This document shows, one piece after another, positions 33,598-41,691 of a stretch of 64,000 nucleotides of DNA. The position numbers and the translations under genes are program-made. Numbering within the stretch: position 1 is the first letter of the stretch; each line of letters begins with the position of its first letter. Source of the DNA: Mycobacterium gordonae (GTDB lineage Bacteria > Actinomycetota > Actinomycetes > Mycobacteriales > Mycobacteriaceae). The notes under the pieces are model-generated. The model saw nothing but the letters and a program-made list of their open reading frames with translations. It was not told where the DNA came from and ran no database searches. The DNA lies in contig NZ_LQOY01000081.1 of the NCBI RefSeq assembly GCF_002101675.1, forward strand, positions 62,001 through 126,000, read 5' to 3'.

Positions 33598-34571
33598 GGC
33601 AGCAACACGATCGAGCCGGTGGTCTTGCGGCCCTCGAGGTCGGTGTGGGCGCGCGCGGCTTCAGCGAGGGGATAGGTGTGGCCGACCTCGACCCGGACGG
33701 CCCCGCTGCCGATCACATCGAACAGGTCTGCGGCTCGCTCGCTGAACTCCTCACCGCTACGGATGAAGTGAGCCAGCGACGGCCGGGTGAGGTACACCGA
33801 CCCGGCGTAGTTGAGTTGCTGGGGATCGAACGGCGGAACCGGTCCACTGGCCGCACCAAAGAGCGCCAGCGTCCCGCGGACGGCCAAGCTGGCCAGGCTG
33901 GCGTCGAACGTCGTGGCGCCCACGCCGTCGTACACCGCGGCCACACCGGCGCCGTCAGTAAGTCCGCGTATCTCCTGCCCGAACTGATAGGCGTCGGTGG
34001 GGTAGGAAAGTACCTCGGCGGCACCCGCCTCCCGCGAGAGCCGCTCTTTCTCCGATGTCGACACCGTCGTGATCACCCGTGCCCCTAAATGAGTCGCCCA
34101 CTGCGTCAGAATCAGCCCGACGCCTCCGGCGCCGGCATGCACCAGCACACTGTCTCCGCTGCGCACCGGATACACCGACTTCAACAGGTATTGCGCCGTC
34201 AGCCCTTTCAACAAAGCCGACGCGGCCACCTCCGAGCTGATGTCATCGGGCACCTTGGCCGTCAAAGATGCTGGGGCTGTGCATGATTGAGCATACGAAC
34301 CGTTGGCCGAGGCGCTCACCACCCGGTCGCCGACGTTGATGTGACCCGCGGTGTCCGGCCCTACCGCCGCCACCGTCCCGCACACCTCCGAGCCCAGCAC
34401 GAACGGCAGCGGGCGCGGGTACTGACCGGAGCGGAAGTAGGTGTCGATGAAATTGACGCCGATGGCTTCGGCGCGGATCAGCAGCTCGCCCGGTCCCGGC
34501 TCGGGCTGGGAGATGTCGTTATAGCTAAGGACTTCAGGGCCGCCGGTTTCGCTGACTTCGATCGCATGCAT
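33594..34571 (-). CDS. qor: Quinone oxidoreductase (MDR/zeta-crystallin type)
   Basis: 325 residues. Reduces quinones with NADPH. The N-terminal GroES-like domain has [15 protein letters not shown] and [16 protein letters not shown]; the Rossmann motif is [16 protein letters not shown]. There are no zinc-ligand Cys clusters, as expected for the zeta-crystallin group. The ATG at 34571 gives [15 protein letters not shown]; the 41 upstream in-frame codons lie in the divergent gene and are rejected. Its 3' end overlaps the PPE gene by four bases. The start is only 19 bases from the divergent ATP-grasp-like start, across a perfect palindrome. Confidence 0.93.
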   Translation of the reverse strand: MHAIEVSETGGPEVLSYNDISQPEPGPGELLIRAEAIGVNFIDTYFRSGQYPRPLPFVLGSEVCGTVAAVGPDTAGHINVGDRVVSASANGSYAQSCTAPASLTAKVPDDISSEVAASALLKGLTAQYLLKSVYPVRSGDSVLVHAGAGGVGLILTQWATHLGARVITTVSTSEKERLSREAGAAEVLSYPTDAYQFGQEIRGLTDGAGVAAVYDGVGATTFDASLASLAVRGTLALFGAASGPVPPFDPQQLNYAGSVYLTRPSLAHFIRSGEEFSERAADLFDVIGSGAVRVEVGHTYPLAEAARAHTDLEGRKTTGSIVLLP

Positions 34572-34578
34572 GCCGATA

Positions 34579-34594
34579 TCATGCCCGGGCATGA
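34579..34594. promoter_or_regulatory. Perfect 16-bp palindrome TCATGCCCGGGCATGA between divergent starts
   Basis: The palindrome lies between the qor start (34571) and the ATP-grasp-like gene's start (34591), overlapping the latter's ATG. A smaller palindrome GCATGCATGC (34564-34573) overlaps the qor ATG. With so little space the two genes are probably transcribed leaderless or from promoters inside each other; a dimeric repressor bound here could block both. Confidence 0.5.
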
Positions 34595-35400
34595 AGTTAG
34601 CCCGACCGGACACCTTCCATCCGCGCATTGTGCTCGCGGGTGGCCCGACGCGAGCCGCGGGCGACGACGCCGGGTTGGTGGCCGCGCTGCGCACCCGTGG
34701 GCTGCATGCCCGGTGGCTGGCCTGGGACGACCCGGAGACGGCCGAGGCGCACCTGGTGATTCTGCGAGACTCCGGCGACTACCTCGCGCGCTTGGGCGAG
34801 TTCCTCACCTGGACCACCCGCATGCAGAACCTGCTCAACTCTCCGCCGGTCATTGCCTGGAACACCGAGCGCGGCTACCTCGACGATCTCGCGCAACGGG
34901 GGGTTCCCATCGTGCCGGGCGAGATGCACGCGCCGGGAGAGCACCTGCGGCTTCCGTCGGCCGGCCCGGTCTACGTCGGCGCGGGACCGGGGCTGCGGCG
35001 GTTCACCGACCGGTTGGACGCCGAGGCGTACATCCAAGGGCGCGACGAAAGCGTGTTCATCCAGTCAGACCCCGAGCCGGAAACCGTGCTTGTTTTCATT
35101 GGCGGCAAGCCGTCGCACGCTTTCACGACCCAGGGCGGCGGCCTGCATCAGGGGGAGGCGGATTTTGAACTCTGGGACGTTGGTATGGCTGCCGTAGAGG
35201 CTGCCCCGGGTGAGTTGCTGTATGCGCGTGCACACCTGGCCGGGCGACGGCTGCTCGAACTGCAGCTGGTGGATCCGTCGCTGGGTTGGCTGCGACTGGA
35301 CGCTGAAACGCGCGGCCTGGCCCAGCGCGAATTCGCACTGGCGGTCGAGTCAGCCTTGGAGCGCCTCGGGCTCGGCCCGTTCTCGCATCGAGGCCCATAG
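34591..35400 (+). CDS. ATP-grasp-like protein, Rv1455-like
   Basis: 269 residues. The layout resembles RimK/DcsG-type ATP-grasp proteins: an N-terminal domain with LHARWLAWDDPE and HLVILRDSGDYLARLGEFLT, the hinge NSPPVIAWNTERGYLDDLAQ followed by GVPIVPGE, and a C-terminal metal/ATP region with LLELQLVDPSLGW. In M. tuberculosis it is a conserved hypothetical (Rv1455). If active it would ligate a carboxylate to an amine using ATP; the substrate is unknown. I use the ATG giving MKLARPDTFHPRIVLAGG; another ATG 21 bases upstream would overlap the qor start. Its 3' end overlaps convergent ctaA by 51 bases. Confidence 0.65.
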   Translation: MKLARPDTFHPRIVLAGGPTRAAGDDAGLVAALRTRGLHARWLAWDDPETAEAHLVILRDSGDYLARLGEFLTWTTRMQNLLNSPPVIAWNTERGYLDDLAQRGVPIVPGEMHAPGEHLRLPSAGPVYVGAGPGLRRFTDRLDAEAYIQGRDESVFIQSDPEPETVLVFIGGKPSHAFTTQGGGLHQGEADFELWDVGMAAVEAAPGELLYARAHLAGRRLLELQLVDPSLGWLRLDAETRGLAQREFALAVESALERLGLGPFSHRGP

Positions 35401-36306
35401 CGCGGCGGTGGCCGCGGTGCAGGCCGCCGCGCCGGCCACGTGCAGCGCGACCAGCACCGCCGGGACCCCGGTGTAGTACTGGGCGGTGCCCACGCCGGCC
35501 TGGGCCACCACAACCGCGACCAGCACTCCCAGCCGACGCATCACCACGCGCCCGGCCTGCACCGCCCACAGGCCGAAGCCCAGGCCGATCAGCAGCGACA
35601 GATAGGAGACGAGCAGCGACGAGTGTGCGTGCACCAGGGTGTTGATCTCGACCTTGAGTCGCGGCACCGTCCGGCTCGGGCTCTTGTCGCCGGCGTGCGG
35701 TCCCGCCGCGGTCACCAGGGTGCCGGTCAGCAGGACTACGGACAGGTTCAGCGCGCTCAGAGCCGTCAGCAACCGCAATGGCCTGACGACCCGGTGATGT
35801 ACGTCGCCGTCGTCGGGTTCACCAACCTTGACGAACAGCAGCACCGACAGCCACACCATCGTCATCGATGCCAGCAGGTGAATTGCGACCGTCCACCACA
35901 ACAACCCGGTGCGAACGGTGATGCCTCCGATGACCGCCTGCACGACCGTCGAAGCGGGCATCAGCCAGGCGTACACCAGCACCTCGCGGCGCCGGCGTGC
36001 CCGCGTCACCGCCAACACGGCCAGAGCCGCGGTGATGACCACCGCAAAGGTGATCATCCGATTGCCGAACTCGACGGCCTGGTGGATGCGCGGCACTTCG
36101 GAAACCGCTACCGGGGTGAAGCTGCCGGGGAAACACTGCGGCCAGGTGGGGCAACCGAGCCCGGAGGCGGTGACGCGCACGATGGCGCCGGTGACCGCGA
36201 TGCCGCCCTGAGTGAGGATGACGGCCGCGGCGATGATGCGCTGCAGACGCAAACTGGGGTTGGGGAGCAGGTCCACCAACCGCATCAGCGCTCGTCCGAC
36301 AGCCAC
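35350..36306 (-). CDS. ctaA: Heme A synthase
   Basis: 318 residues with eight membrane helices. Oxidises heme O to heme A for cytochrome aa3 oxidase. The heme-ligand His residues are in PRIHQAVEFGNR, VAIHLLASM, LVHAHSSLLVS and VALHVAGAAA. The Cys pair in GLGCPTWPQCFPG matches the family's extracellular loop. The ATG at 36306 is used; an internal ATG seven codons later (MRLVDLLPNPS) is a possible alternative. Convergent overlap with the ATP-grasp-like gene. Confidence 0.93.
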   Translation of the reverse strand: MAVGRALMRLVDLLPNPSLRLQRIIAAAVILTQGGIAVTGAIVRVTASGLGCPTWPQCFPGSFTPVAVSEVPRIHQAVEFGNRMITFAVVITAALAVLAVTRARRRREVLVYAWLMPASTVVQAVIGGITVRTGLLWWTVAIHLLASMTMVWLSVLLFVKVGEPDDGDVHHRVVRPLRLLTALSALNLSVVLLTGTLVTAAGPHAGDKSPSRTVPRLKVEINTLVHAHSSLLVSYLSLLIGLGFGLWAVQAGRVVMRRLGVLVAVVVAQAGVGTAQYYTGVPAVLVALHVAGAAACTAATAALWASMRERAEPEALQG

Positions 36307-36376
36307 CGCCCGATCGTAGCGACGACTACGTCACGTAGTAGAAGCGGCCTCGCGCTCAGCTGCGGCGAGACTGACG

Positions 36377-37261
36377 CTACGCACAGCCGCGACGGCGTGT
36401 CGTGTGCGTGGTGTCAGTGTCGCGGAAGCCGCGGCGCCGCAGCGCTTCAGATACGTGCCGCACAACCTGGTCGGGTCGATCCTCGGCGATCACCCGGATG
36501 ACGATCCAGCCAAGCTCGGCAAGCTCCTGCAATCTGCGCAGATCGCGCACGTATTGGCGCCGGTTCGTGCGGTGCTGGTCACCGTCGTATTCGGCGGCCA
36601 CCTTGAACTGCTCCCAACCCATGTCGAGCATCGCGACTGTTCGATAGTTGACTACGACAGGAATCTGGGTCTCCGGTGTGGGCAGACCCGCGTCGACTAG
36701 CAGCATCCGGAGCCAGGTCTCCTTCGGTGATGCGGCGCCCGGGTCGATCCTTGGGAGCAGCGTCCTGAGCTGTCGCACCCCTCGGGCGCCGGCGTATCGG
36801 TTGCTCAGCATCCTCGTCGCCTCAGTGGAAAACGGGGTTGCCCGCATCAACGCATCAAGGCGTGCCATCGCATCGGCGGCGGTCCGTCGGCACCCCAGTT
36901 CGAAGGCTGTTCGGGCAGGTGTGGTCACAGGCAGACCGGCAACCCGGGTGACTTCGTCGATGCCCACCCGGCAATTACGGGTGAGTATTCCGGTGGGCGG
37001 CCGGGGATTGCGCCAGATCAATTCGACCGGCTCGTCTTCGTTGACCCAATCCGAGCCGTGCAATGCCGCAGCGGCCAGTCCAGTCAAGGTCCCGCGGCGA
37101 CCCGACCACAACCATGCGGCCGCCGAGCGAACGCGTAACGAAAGGTGCGTGTCGCGCGGCACGTACACGTCGGGGTAGATCGCCCGGTACTGCGTGCGTA
37201 GCTGGTATCGGCTGACCTTTCCTTGCTGCAACACCTCGCTGCCGATGCATACTCTGTCCAC
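36377..37261 (-). CDS. DUF559/AbiEi-like protein with PD-(D/E)XK-type nuclease fold
   Basis: 294 residues. The N-terminal half (VDRVCIGSEVLQQGKVSRYQ, then YRAIYPDVYVPR) resembles AbiEi-type antitoxin/regulator domains. The C-terminal half has VAAEYDGDQHRTNRRQYVRD, the Vsr-like nuclease core of DUF559 proteins. Such genes occur in many copies in slow-growing mycobacteria. The GTG at 37261 is preferred because it gives the family-like start; a GTG 63 bases upstream lies inside a repeat. The gene sits between ctaA and the ABC permease, which are neighbours in M. tuberculosis, and is flanked by near-identical 47-bp direct repeats, one encoding its own C-terminal tail. Function unproven. Confidence 0.7.
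   Translation of the reverse strand: MDRVCIGSEVLQQGKVSRYQLRTQYRAIYPDVYVPRDTHLSLRVRSAAAWLWSGRRGTLTGLAAAALHGSDWVNEDEPVELIWRNPRPPTGILTRNCRVGIDEVTRVAGLPVTTPARTAFELGCRRTAADAMARLDALMRATPFSTEATRMLSNRYAGARGVRQLRTLLPRIDPGAASPKETWLRMLLVDAGLPTPETQIPVVVNYRTVAMLDMGWEQFKVAAEYDGDQHRTNRRQYVRDLRRLQELAELGWIVIRVIAEDRPDQVVRHVSEALRRRGFRDTDTTHTTRRRGCA
36379..36425. repeat. 47-bp direct repeat, copy 1 (3' end of DUF559 gene)
   Basis: Matches copy 2 at 37313-37359 at 42 of 47 positions. On the minus strand it encodes the DUF559 protein's last residues DTDTTHTTRRRGCA plus the stop region. Confidence 0.9.
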
Positions 37262-37312
37262 ACGGGCTTGGATGAGCCCCGACAATCCGCCGGTTCCACC
37301 GAGTTTGAAGCC

Positions 37313-37359
37313 ACGTACGGCCACGACGGCGTGTCGTGTACGTGGTGGCAGTGTCGCGG
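37313..37359. repeat. 47-bp direct repeat, copy 2 (upstream of DUF559 gene)
   Basis: In the same minus-strand frame this copy would read DTATTYTTRRRGRT, parallel to the DUF559 C-terminus but without its stop. It lies 7 bases beyond the stop of the ABC permease gene and contains the dyad CACGAC-N5-GTCGTG. Confidence 0.9.
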
Positions 37360-37366
37360 CAAGAAG

Positions 37367-38140
37367 TCAGGTGAACCGAAAAAAGCGCCGCGCCGCCAGC
37401 GCTCCCAATCCACCCCACACCACCAGCACAGCCAGGCCGAACCAGTCCACCGACAAATTCATGGCCTGCGACAGCGACTCGGTGAGCGCGCCGGACGGCG
37501 TCAGTCGCGCCGCCCATTTCACCCCCGTCGGAATCATCCCCGTTTCGAGGGTCAGCGCACCGAACCCGGCGAAGGCAAACCACAACAGGTTGGCCAGCGC
37601 CAGCACGATCTCGGCGCGCAAGGTGCCGCCGAGCAACAGGCCCAGAGCCGCGAACCCCGCGGTGCCCAGCGCGATCACTGCGGCCCCCAGCGCCAAGGCC
37701 GCCAGCGGCGGACGCCAGCCCAGCGCGAAACCGATCAAACCCAACACAACCGACTGCAGGAAGACGGTGAACACCACCGCCAGCGCCTTGCCGGCGATGA
37801 TTCCCCACACCGGCAACGGGGTCGCCCCGAGCCGCTTCAATGCGCCGTAGCGGCGGTCGAACGCGACCGCGATCGCCTGGCCGGTGAAGGCGGTCGAGAT
37901 CACCGCCAGCGCCATGATCGCGGGGGTGAACACCGCCGCGCGATGCTCGCCGAACGACCCGAACGGCAGCAGCGTGAGCCCGATCAGCAACGTGATCGGG
38001 ATGAACATGGTCAGCAGCAATTGCTCGCCGTTGCGCAGCAGCAGTTTGGCTTCGAGGCCGAACTGGGCGGCCAGCATCCGAGGCACGGCGCTGGGCCGGG
38101 GGTCCGGGGTGAAGGTTCCGGCGGGGAAAACGTCGCTCAC
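37367..38140 (-). CDS. ABC-2 type exporter permease, Rv1457c-like
   Basis: 257 residues with about six membrane helices (LLLTMFIPITLLIGLTLLPF, AAVIALGTAGFAALGLLLGG and others), the ABC-2 permease pattern. GTG start overlaps the ATPase gene stop (GTGA), so the two subunits are coupled. The 33 open codons upstream are a shadow of the ATPase gene. It is transcribed together with mptB, suggesting export of a lipid or glycolipid intermediate; the cargo is unknown. Confidence 0.88.
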   Translation of the reverse strand: MSDVFPAGTFTPDPRPSAVPRMLAAQFGLEAKLLLRNGEQLLLTMFIPITLLIGLTLLPFGSFGEHRAAVFTPAIMALAVISTAFTGQAIAVAFDRRYGALKRLGATPLPVWGIIAGKALAVVFTVFLQSVVLGLIGFALGWRPPLAALALGAAVIALGTAGFAALGLLLGGTLRAEIVLALANLLWFAFAGFGALTLETGMIPTGVKWAARLTPSGALTESLSQAMNLSVDWFGLAVLVVWGGLGALAARRFFRFT

Positions 38141-39078
38141 GATCGCAGGCTCCTGCCAGTCAGATCCAGGAAGACGTCTTCGAGGCTGCGTTGCTCGACG
38201 CGCAGGTCGGTGGCCAGCACGTCGATCCGGGCACACCATGCCGTGACGGTCGCCAGCACCTGCGGTCCGACCGGCCCTTCGACCAGGTATTCACCCGGTG
38301 ACAACTCGCTGGCCCGGTAGTCCTCGGGCAGCGCGGCGGTCAATAGCGACAGATCGAGTTTCGGCGGCGCGGTGAATCGCAGCTGGTCCTTCGCGCCGCT
38401 GCGCATCAGTTCCGCCGGTGTGCCGGCGGCGACCGTCGTGCCGTGATCGATGATGACCAGCCGGTCGGCCAGTTCCTCGGCCTCCTTGAGCTGGTGCGTA
38501 GTCAAGACCACGGTCACGCCGTCGCGCCGCAGCGCGTCGATCAGCTCCCACACCAACAGCCGGGCGTGCGCGTCCATGCCGGCGGTGGGTTCGTCGAGAA
38601 ACACCAGCTCTGGCCGTCCGACCAGCGCGCATGCCAGCGCCAGCCGTTGCTGCTGCCCGCCGGAGAGCCGCCGGTAGGTGGTGCGGGCAGCCTCGGTCAG
38701 GCCAAGGGTTTTCAGCAGCCACTGCGGGTCCAGCGGGTCGGCGGCGTAAGAGGCCACGAGGTTGAGCATCTCGCCGGCGCGGGCTGCCGGGTAGCCGCCG
38801 CCGCCCTGCAACATCACGCCGATTCGGGGGCGCAGTCGCGCGTTGTCGGTGCTCGGGTCCAGCCCCAACACCTCGATGGTGCCGGCGTCGGGGCGGATGA
38901 AGCCCTCACACATTTCGACGGTGGTCGTCTTTCCGGCGCCGTTGGGACCCAGCAGCGCAAACACCTCGGCGGCATGCACCTCGAGATCGAGGCTCGAAAC
39001 GGCTTTCACCGACCCGTACTGCTTGCATACCCCGCGCAGTCGTACCGCGATGTTGCGGTCGTGGGGGACGGAGCTCAC
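38137..39078 (-). CDS. ABC transporter ATP-binding protein, Rv1458c-like
   Basis: 313 residues. Walker A is LLGPNGAGKTTTVEM, the signature is RLSGGQQQRLALA, Walker B is LVFLDEPTAGMD, and the switch His is in VVLTTHQLKEAEELADR. This is the DrrA/CcmA-like ATPase class that pairs with ABC-2 permeases. The C-terminal 80 residues are a regulatory extension. GTG start overlaps the mptB stop by four bases and its own stop overlaps the permease start, so mptB-ATPase-permease form a coupled operon. Confidence 0.93.
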   Translation of the reverse strand: MSSVPHDRNIAVRLRGVCKQYGSVKAVSSLDLEVHAAEVFALLGPNGAGKTTTVEMCEGFIRPDAGTIEVLGLDPSTDNARLRPRIGVMLQGGGGYPAARAGEMLNLVASYAADPLDPQWLLKTLGLTEAARTTYRRLSGGQQQRLALACALVGRPELVFLDEPTAGMDAHARLLVWELIDALRRDGVTVVLTTHQLKEAEELADRLVIIDHGTTVAAGTPAELMRSGAKDQLRFTAPPKLDLSLLTAALPEDYRASELSPGEYLVEGPVGPQVLATVTAWCARIDVLATDLRVEQRSLEDVFLDLTGRSLRS

Positions 39079-40787
39079 GTGGAATCAGCGTAGGCGTCGG
39101 GCGCTGCCTCGGGAGCCGGGGTGGCCTTCCCGGGCTGCTCGGCGGGATCGGGAGTGACGAGTGTCACCGACGGTTCGGGTTCGGCGGTCTCTTCCGGAAG
39201 GGCTTGCCACGGCAGCCGGTGATAGGTCAGCGCGATGAGTACTACCACGATGAAGGCGCTGGCCAGGGTGGCGTCGACGATCTGAAACAGGGCGAAGCGG
39301 TCGCCGTTGGCGGTAGGACCGAAGATGCCGATGATGAGGGTGACGATGATGGCGGCGGCCCGGAACTTGGTGCGGGTGGCCCAGGCGGCCAGCGGAATGA
39401 TGGCCCACAGCAGGTACCAGGGCTGCACGACTGGGAAGAGCAGCACCGTAAGGCCCAGTGCGACCCCGAGCCCGCCGATCGGGTGCAGCCGGCCGCGGAA
39501 GACCGCGAGCAGCAGCCAGCAGACCATCACCATGATGATCAGGACGCCGATCGCACGGGTCAGCGACAGGATGGCCGTGGTGTGATCGCCCAGGCCCAGC
39601 AGAATGCCGACCTGCCCGGTGCCCAACGCCAACAGGGTCGGCGGCGACATCCAGCTGCGCACCACGTTGGCGGTGCCCAGCGTGTAGATCCAGCCGAAGC
39701 CCAGGCCACTGGCCCAGCCGACGAGTCCCATCACCGCAAGCGTCAAGCCCGCCATCGCCGTGCCGCACAACAGAAAAGACTTGACGGTACTGCCGCAGCG
39801 GTAGCCCAGTGCCATCGTGACGAAGCCCAGCGCCAGCAGTGACGGCAGTTTCACCTGCGAGGACAGCACGATCAGAATCGAGCCGCCCAACAGCAGTCCC
39901 AGGGGCTGCCAATCCGGCCCGATTCGCCATGACTGCGGCTTGAGCGGCCGGTCGGACTCGATGCCGCGCAGCGCGAACTCGGCGCCGGTGAGCATCAGCC
40001 CCAGCATCAGTGCCTCGTTGTGGATGCCGGCGACCAGATGCATGAACAGCAGCGGATTCGCCGCGCCCAGCCACAGCGCGCTGACCTCGGCCACGCCGCA
40101 CCGGCGCGCCAGCCGCGGCGTGGCCCACACGATCAATGCCACACCGAACAAGACCACCAGTCGGTGGCACAGGACCGCGGCGACGATGTTCTCCCCGGTG
40201 AGACCCGAAATGCCCCGGCCGATCCACAAAAACAGCGGCCCGTAGGGCGCTGGCGTCTCACGCCACAGGCTGGGCACCGACAGCGTGAACACGTGGCCCA
40301 GGCCCAGACCGGAGGCCGGCCCCACCCGATACGGGTCGAGTCCTTCCAAGGAGATCTGGCTCTGGGCGAGGTAGGAGTAGACGTCCTTGCTGTACATCGG
40401 CGGCGCGATCAGCAGCGGCAACATCCACAACACGAGCGTGCGATCGAGTTCGCCGCGCGACATCCGGCGCTTGCCGGACGCGAACCGGCCGAGCATCAGC
40501 CAGGCCAGCGCCATCATCACCGCACCGGTGGTGGTCATGGTCAGCGATACCGTCTGGATGCGCGACGGCAGATTCAGCAGACGCACGCCGAACGTCGGAT
40601 CCTGGACCACCGGCCTGGCCCCAGCGCCCAGGGCGCCGATCGCCATCAACACCGTGCCGGTGGCGCCGAACAGCCGGGTGCGCTTCATCGCCGTGAACTC
40701 GGTGGCGTTGAGCGGCTTGCCCACCGCCTGCTCGTCGCCATGCAAGCTGGCGATCGACGAGCTCAGAGTGTGGTGGCGGGCTGCCAT
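39075..40787 (-). CDS. mptB: Alpha-(1->6)-mannopyranosyltransferase MptB
   Basis: 570 residues, a GT-C integral membrane glycosyltransferase with 12 or more hydrophobic helices. The catalytic-loop region near IAPPMYSKDVYSYLAQSQIS carries the acidic residue expected after the first helices, in a context typical of MptA/MptB. MptB adds early alpha-1,6 mannoses to the lipomannan core using polyprenyl-phosphomannose outside the membrane. The position matches Rv1459c. The hydrophilic tail (TAEPEPSVTLVTPDPAEQ) is cytoplasmic or periplasmic low complexity. Divergent from sufR. Confidence 0.9.
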   Translation of the reverse strand: MAARHHTLSSSIASLHGDEQAVGKPLNATEFTAMKRTRLFGATGTVLMAIGALGAGARPVVQDPTFGVRLLNLPSRIQTVSLTMTTTGAVMMALAWLMLGRFASGKRRMSRGELDRTLVLWMLPLLIAPPMYSKDVYSYLAQSQISLEGLDPYRVGPASGLGLGHVFTLSVPSLWRETPAPYGPLFLWIGRGISGLTGENIVAAVLCHRLVVLFGVALIVWATPRLARRCGVAEVSALWLGAANPLLFMHLVAGIHNEALMLGLMLTGAEFALRGIESDRPLKPQSWRIGPDWQPLGLLLGGSILIVLSSQVKLPSLLALGFVTMALGYRCGSTVKSFLLCGTAMAGLTLAVMGLVGWASGLGFGWIYTLGTANVVRSWMSPPTLLALGTGQVGILLGLGDHTTAILSLTRAIGVLIIMVMVCWLLLAVFRGRLHPIGGLGVALGLTVLLFPVVQPWYLLWAIIPLAAWATRTKFRAAAIIVTLIIGIFGPTANGDRFALFQIVDATLASAFIVVVLIALTYHRLPWQALPEETAEPEPSVTLVTPDPAEQPGKATPAPEAAPDAYADST

Positions 40788-40933
40788 CAGAGCAGACTAG
40801 CCCCGGCGACAATGCCGGCCGCGCAATGCGGCCGGTTGAGGAGCTGGGGCCATCCGAGTAGGCCGGCCGCCCTGGCAGTGTTGCGCTCGTCACCTAAGGG
40901 GACCCTTGCTGGACCGATCCCCGGAATTGCGAC

Positions 40934-40948
40934 ACACTGGTGTTGTGA
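40934..40948. promoter_or_regulatory. SufR operator ACACT-N5-TGTGA over the sufR start
   Basis: The sequence ACACT-GGTGT-TGTGA matches the inverted repeat I recall for mycobacterial SufR autoregulation. It overlaps the presumed GTG start at 40945, so bound SufR would block both transcription and initiation of the suf operon. Confidence 0.7.
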
Positions 40949-41691
40949 AAATCCAATCCGAATCGCCGGCTGCCGTGCCCGCAGCCGTTGCTGTCGGATC
41001 GGACGGACACACCCGGCGCTCAATCGTCCGCCTGCTCGTCGAATCCGGGTCCATCACCGCCACCGAAATCAGTGACCGGCTGGGCCTCGCGCCGGCCGGC
41101 GTGCGTCGGCATCTGGACGCGCTGATCGACGCCGGCGACGCGGAATCGTTCGCGTCGGCGTCATGGCAGCAGGCGGGACGCGGACGGCCCGCCAAGCGCT
41201 ATCGCTTGACTGCGGCAGGCCGCGCCAAGCTCGACCACGCCTATGACGACTTGGCTTCTGCCGCAATGCGACAACTGCGGGAAATCGGCGGCGAGGACGC
41301 GGTGAAGACCTTCGCGCGGCGGCGTATCGACGCGATTCTGTCGGGTGTCGAACCCGCCGACGGCCCCGACGAGGACGCCATCGAAGCCACCGCCGACCGG
41401 ATCGCGCAGGCGCTCACCAAAGCCGGCTATGTCGCCACCACCACCCGGGTGGGCGGTCCCATCCACGGTGTGCAAATCTGCCAGCACCACTGCCCGGTCT
41501 CCCATGTCGCCGAGAAATTCCCGGAACTGTGCGAAGCCGAACAGCAGGCCATGTCCGAGGTGCTCGGTACCCACGTGCAGTTGTTGGCGACGATCGTCAA
41601 CGGTGACTGCGCCTGCACCACCCACGTACCACTCAGCCCGGCGCCCAGCCCGCGCCACACCGCAACGAGCACCAAAGGAGCGTCCTCATGA
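40945..41691 (+). CDS. sufR: Iron-sulfur-sensing repressor SufR
   Basis: 248 residues from the GTG. The N-terminal winged helix-turn-helix is [20 protein letters not shown] followed by [18 protein letters not shown]. The C-terminal cluster region has Cys179 and Cys183 (CQHHC), Cys196, Cys222 and Cys224 (CAC), enough to bind a 4Fe-4S cluster. Holo-SufR represses the suf operon when cluster supply is good. The frame is open 13 codons further upstream, but the operator position favours the GTG, possibly leaderless. Its stop overlaps the sufB ATG, so all suf genes are coupled. Confidence 0.93.
   Translation: MKIQSESPAAVPAAVAVGSDGHTRRSIVRLLVESGSITATEISDRLGLAPAGVRRHLDALIDAGDAESFASASWQQAGRGRPAKRYRLTAAGRAKLDHAYDDLASAAMRQLREIGGEDAVKTFARRRIDAILSGVEPADGPDEDAIEATADRIAQALTKAGYVATTTRVGGPIHGVQICQHHCPVSHVAEKFPELCEAEQQAMSEVLGTHVQLLATIVNGDCACTTHVPLSPAPSPRHTATSTKGASS

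Noticed and set aside
36975..37808. 277-codon minus-strand frame spanning the DUF559 start and permease end
   Set aside because: Crosses two better supported genes in another frame; it only matters because it reads the direct repeat as RDTATTYTTRRRG.
40906..40944. 13 extra upstream codons for sufR
   Set aside because: They would place the operator inside the coding region and lack a ribosome-binding site; GTG 40945 fits better.
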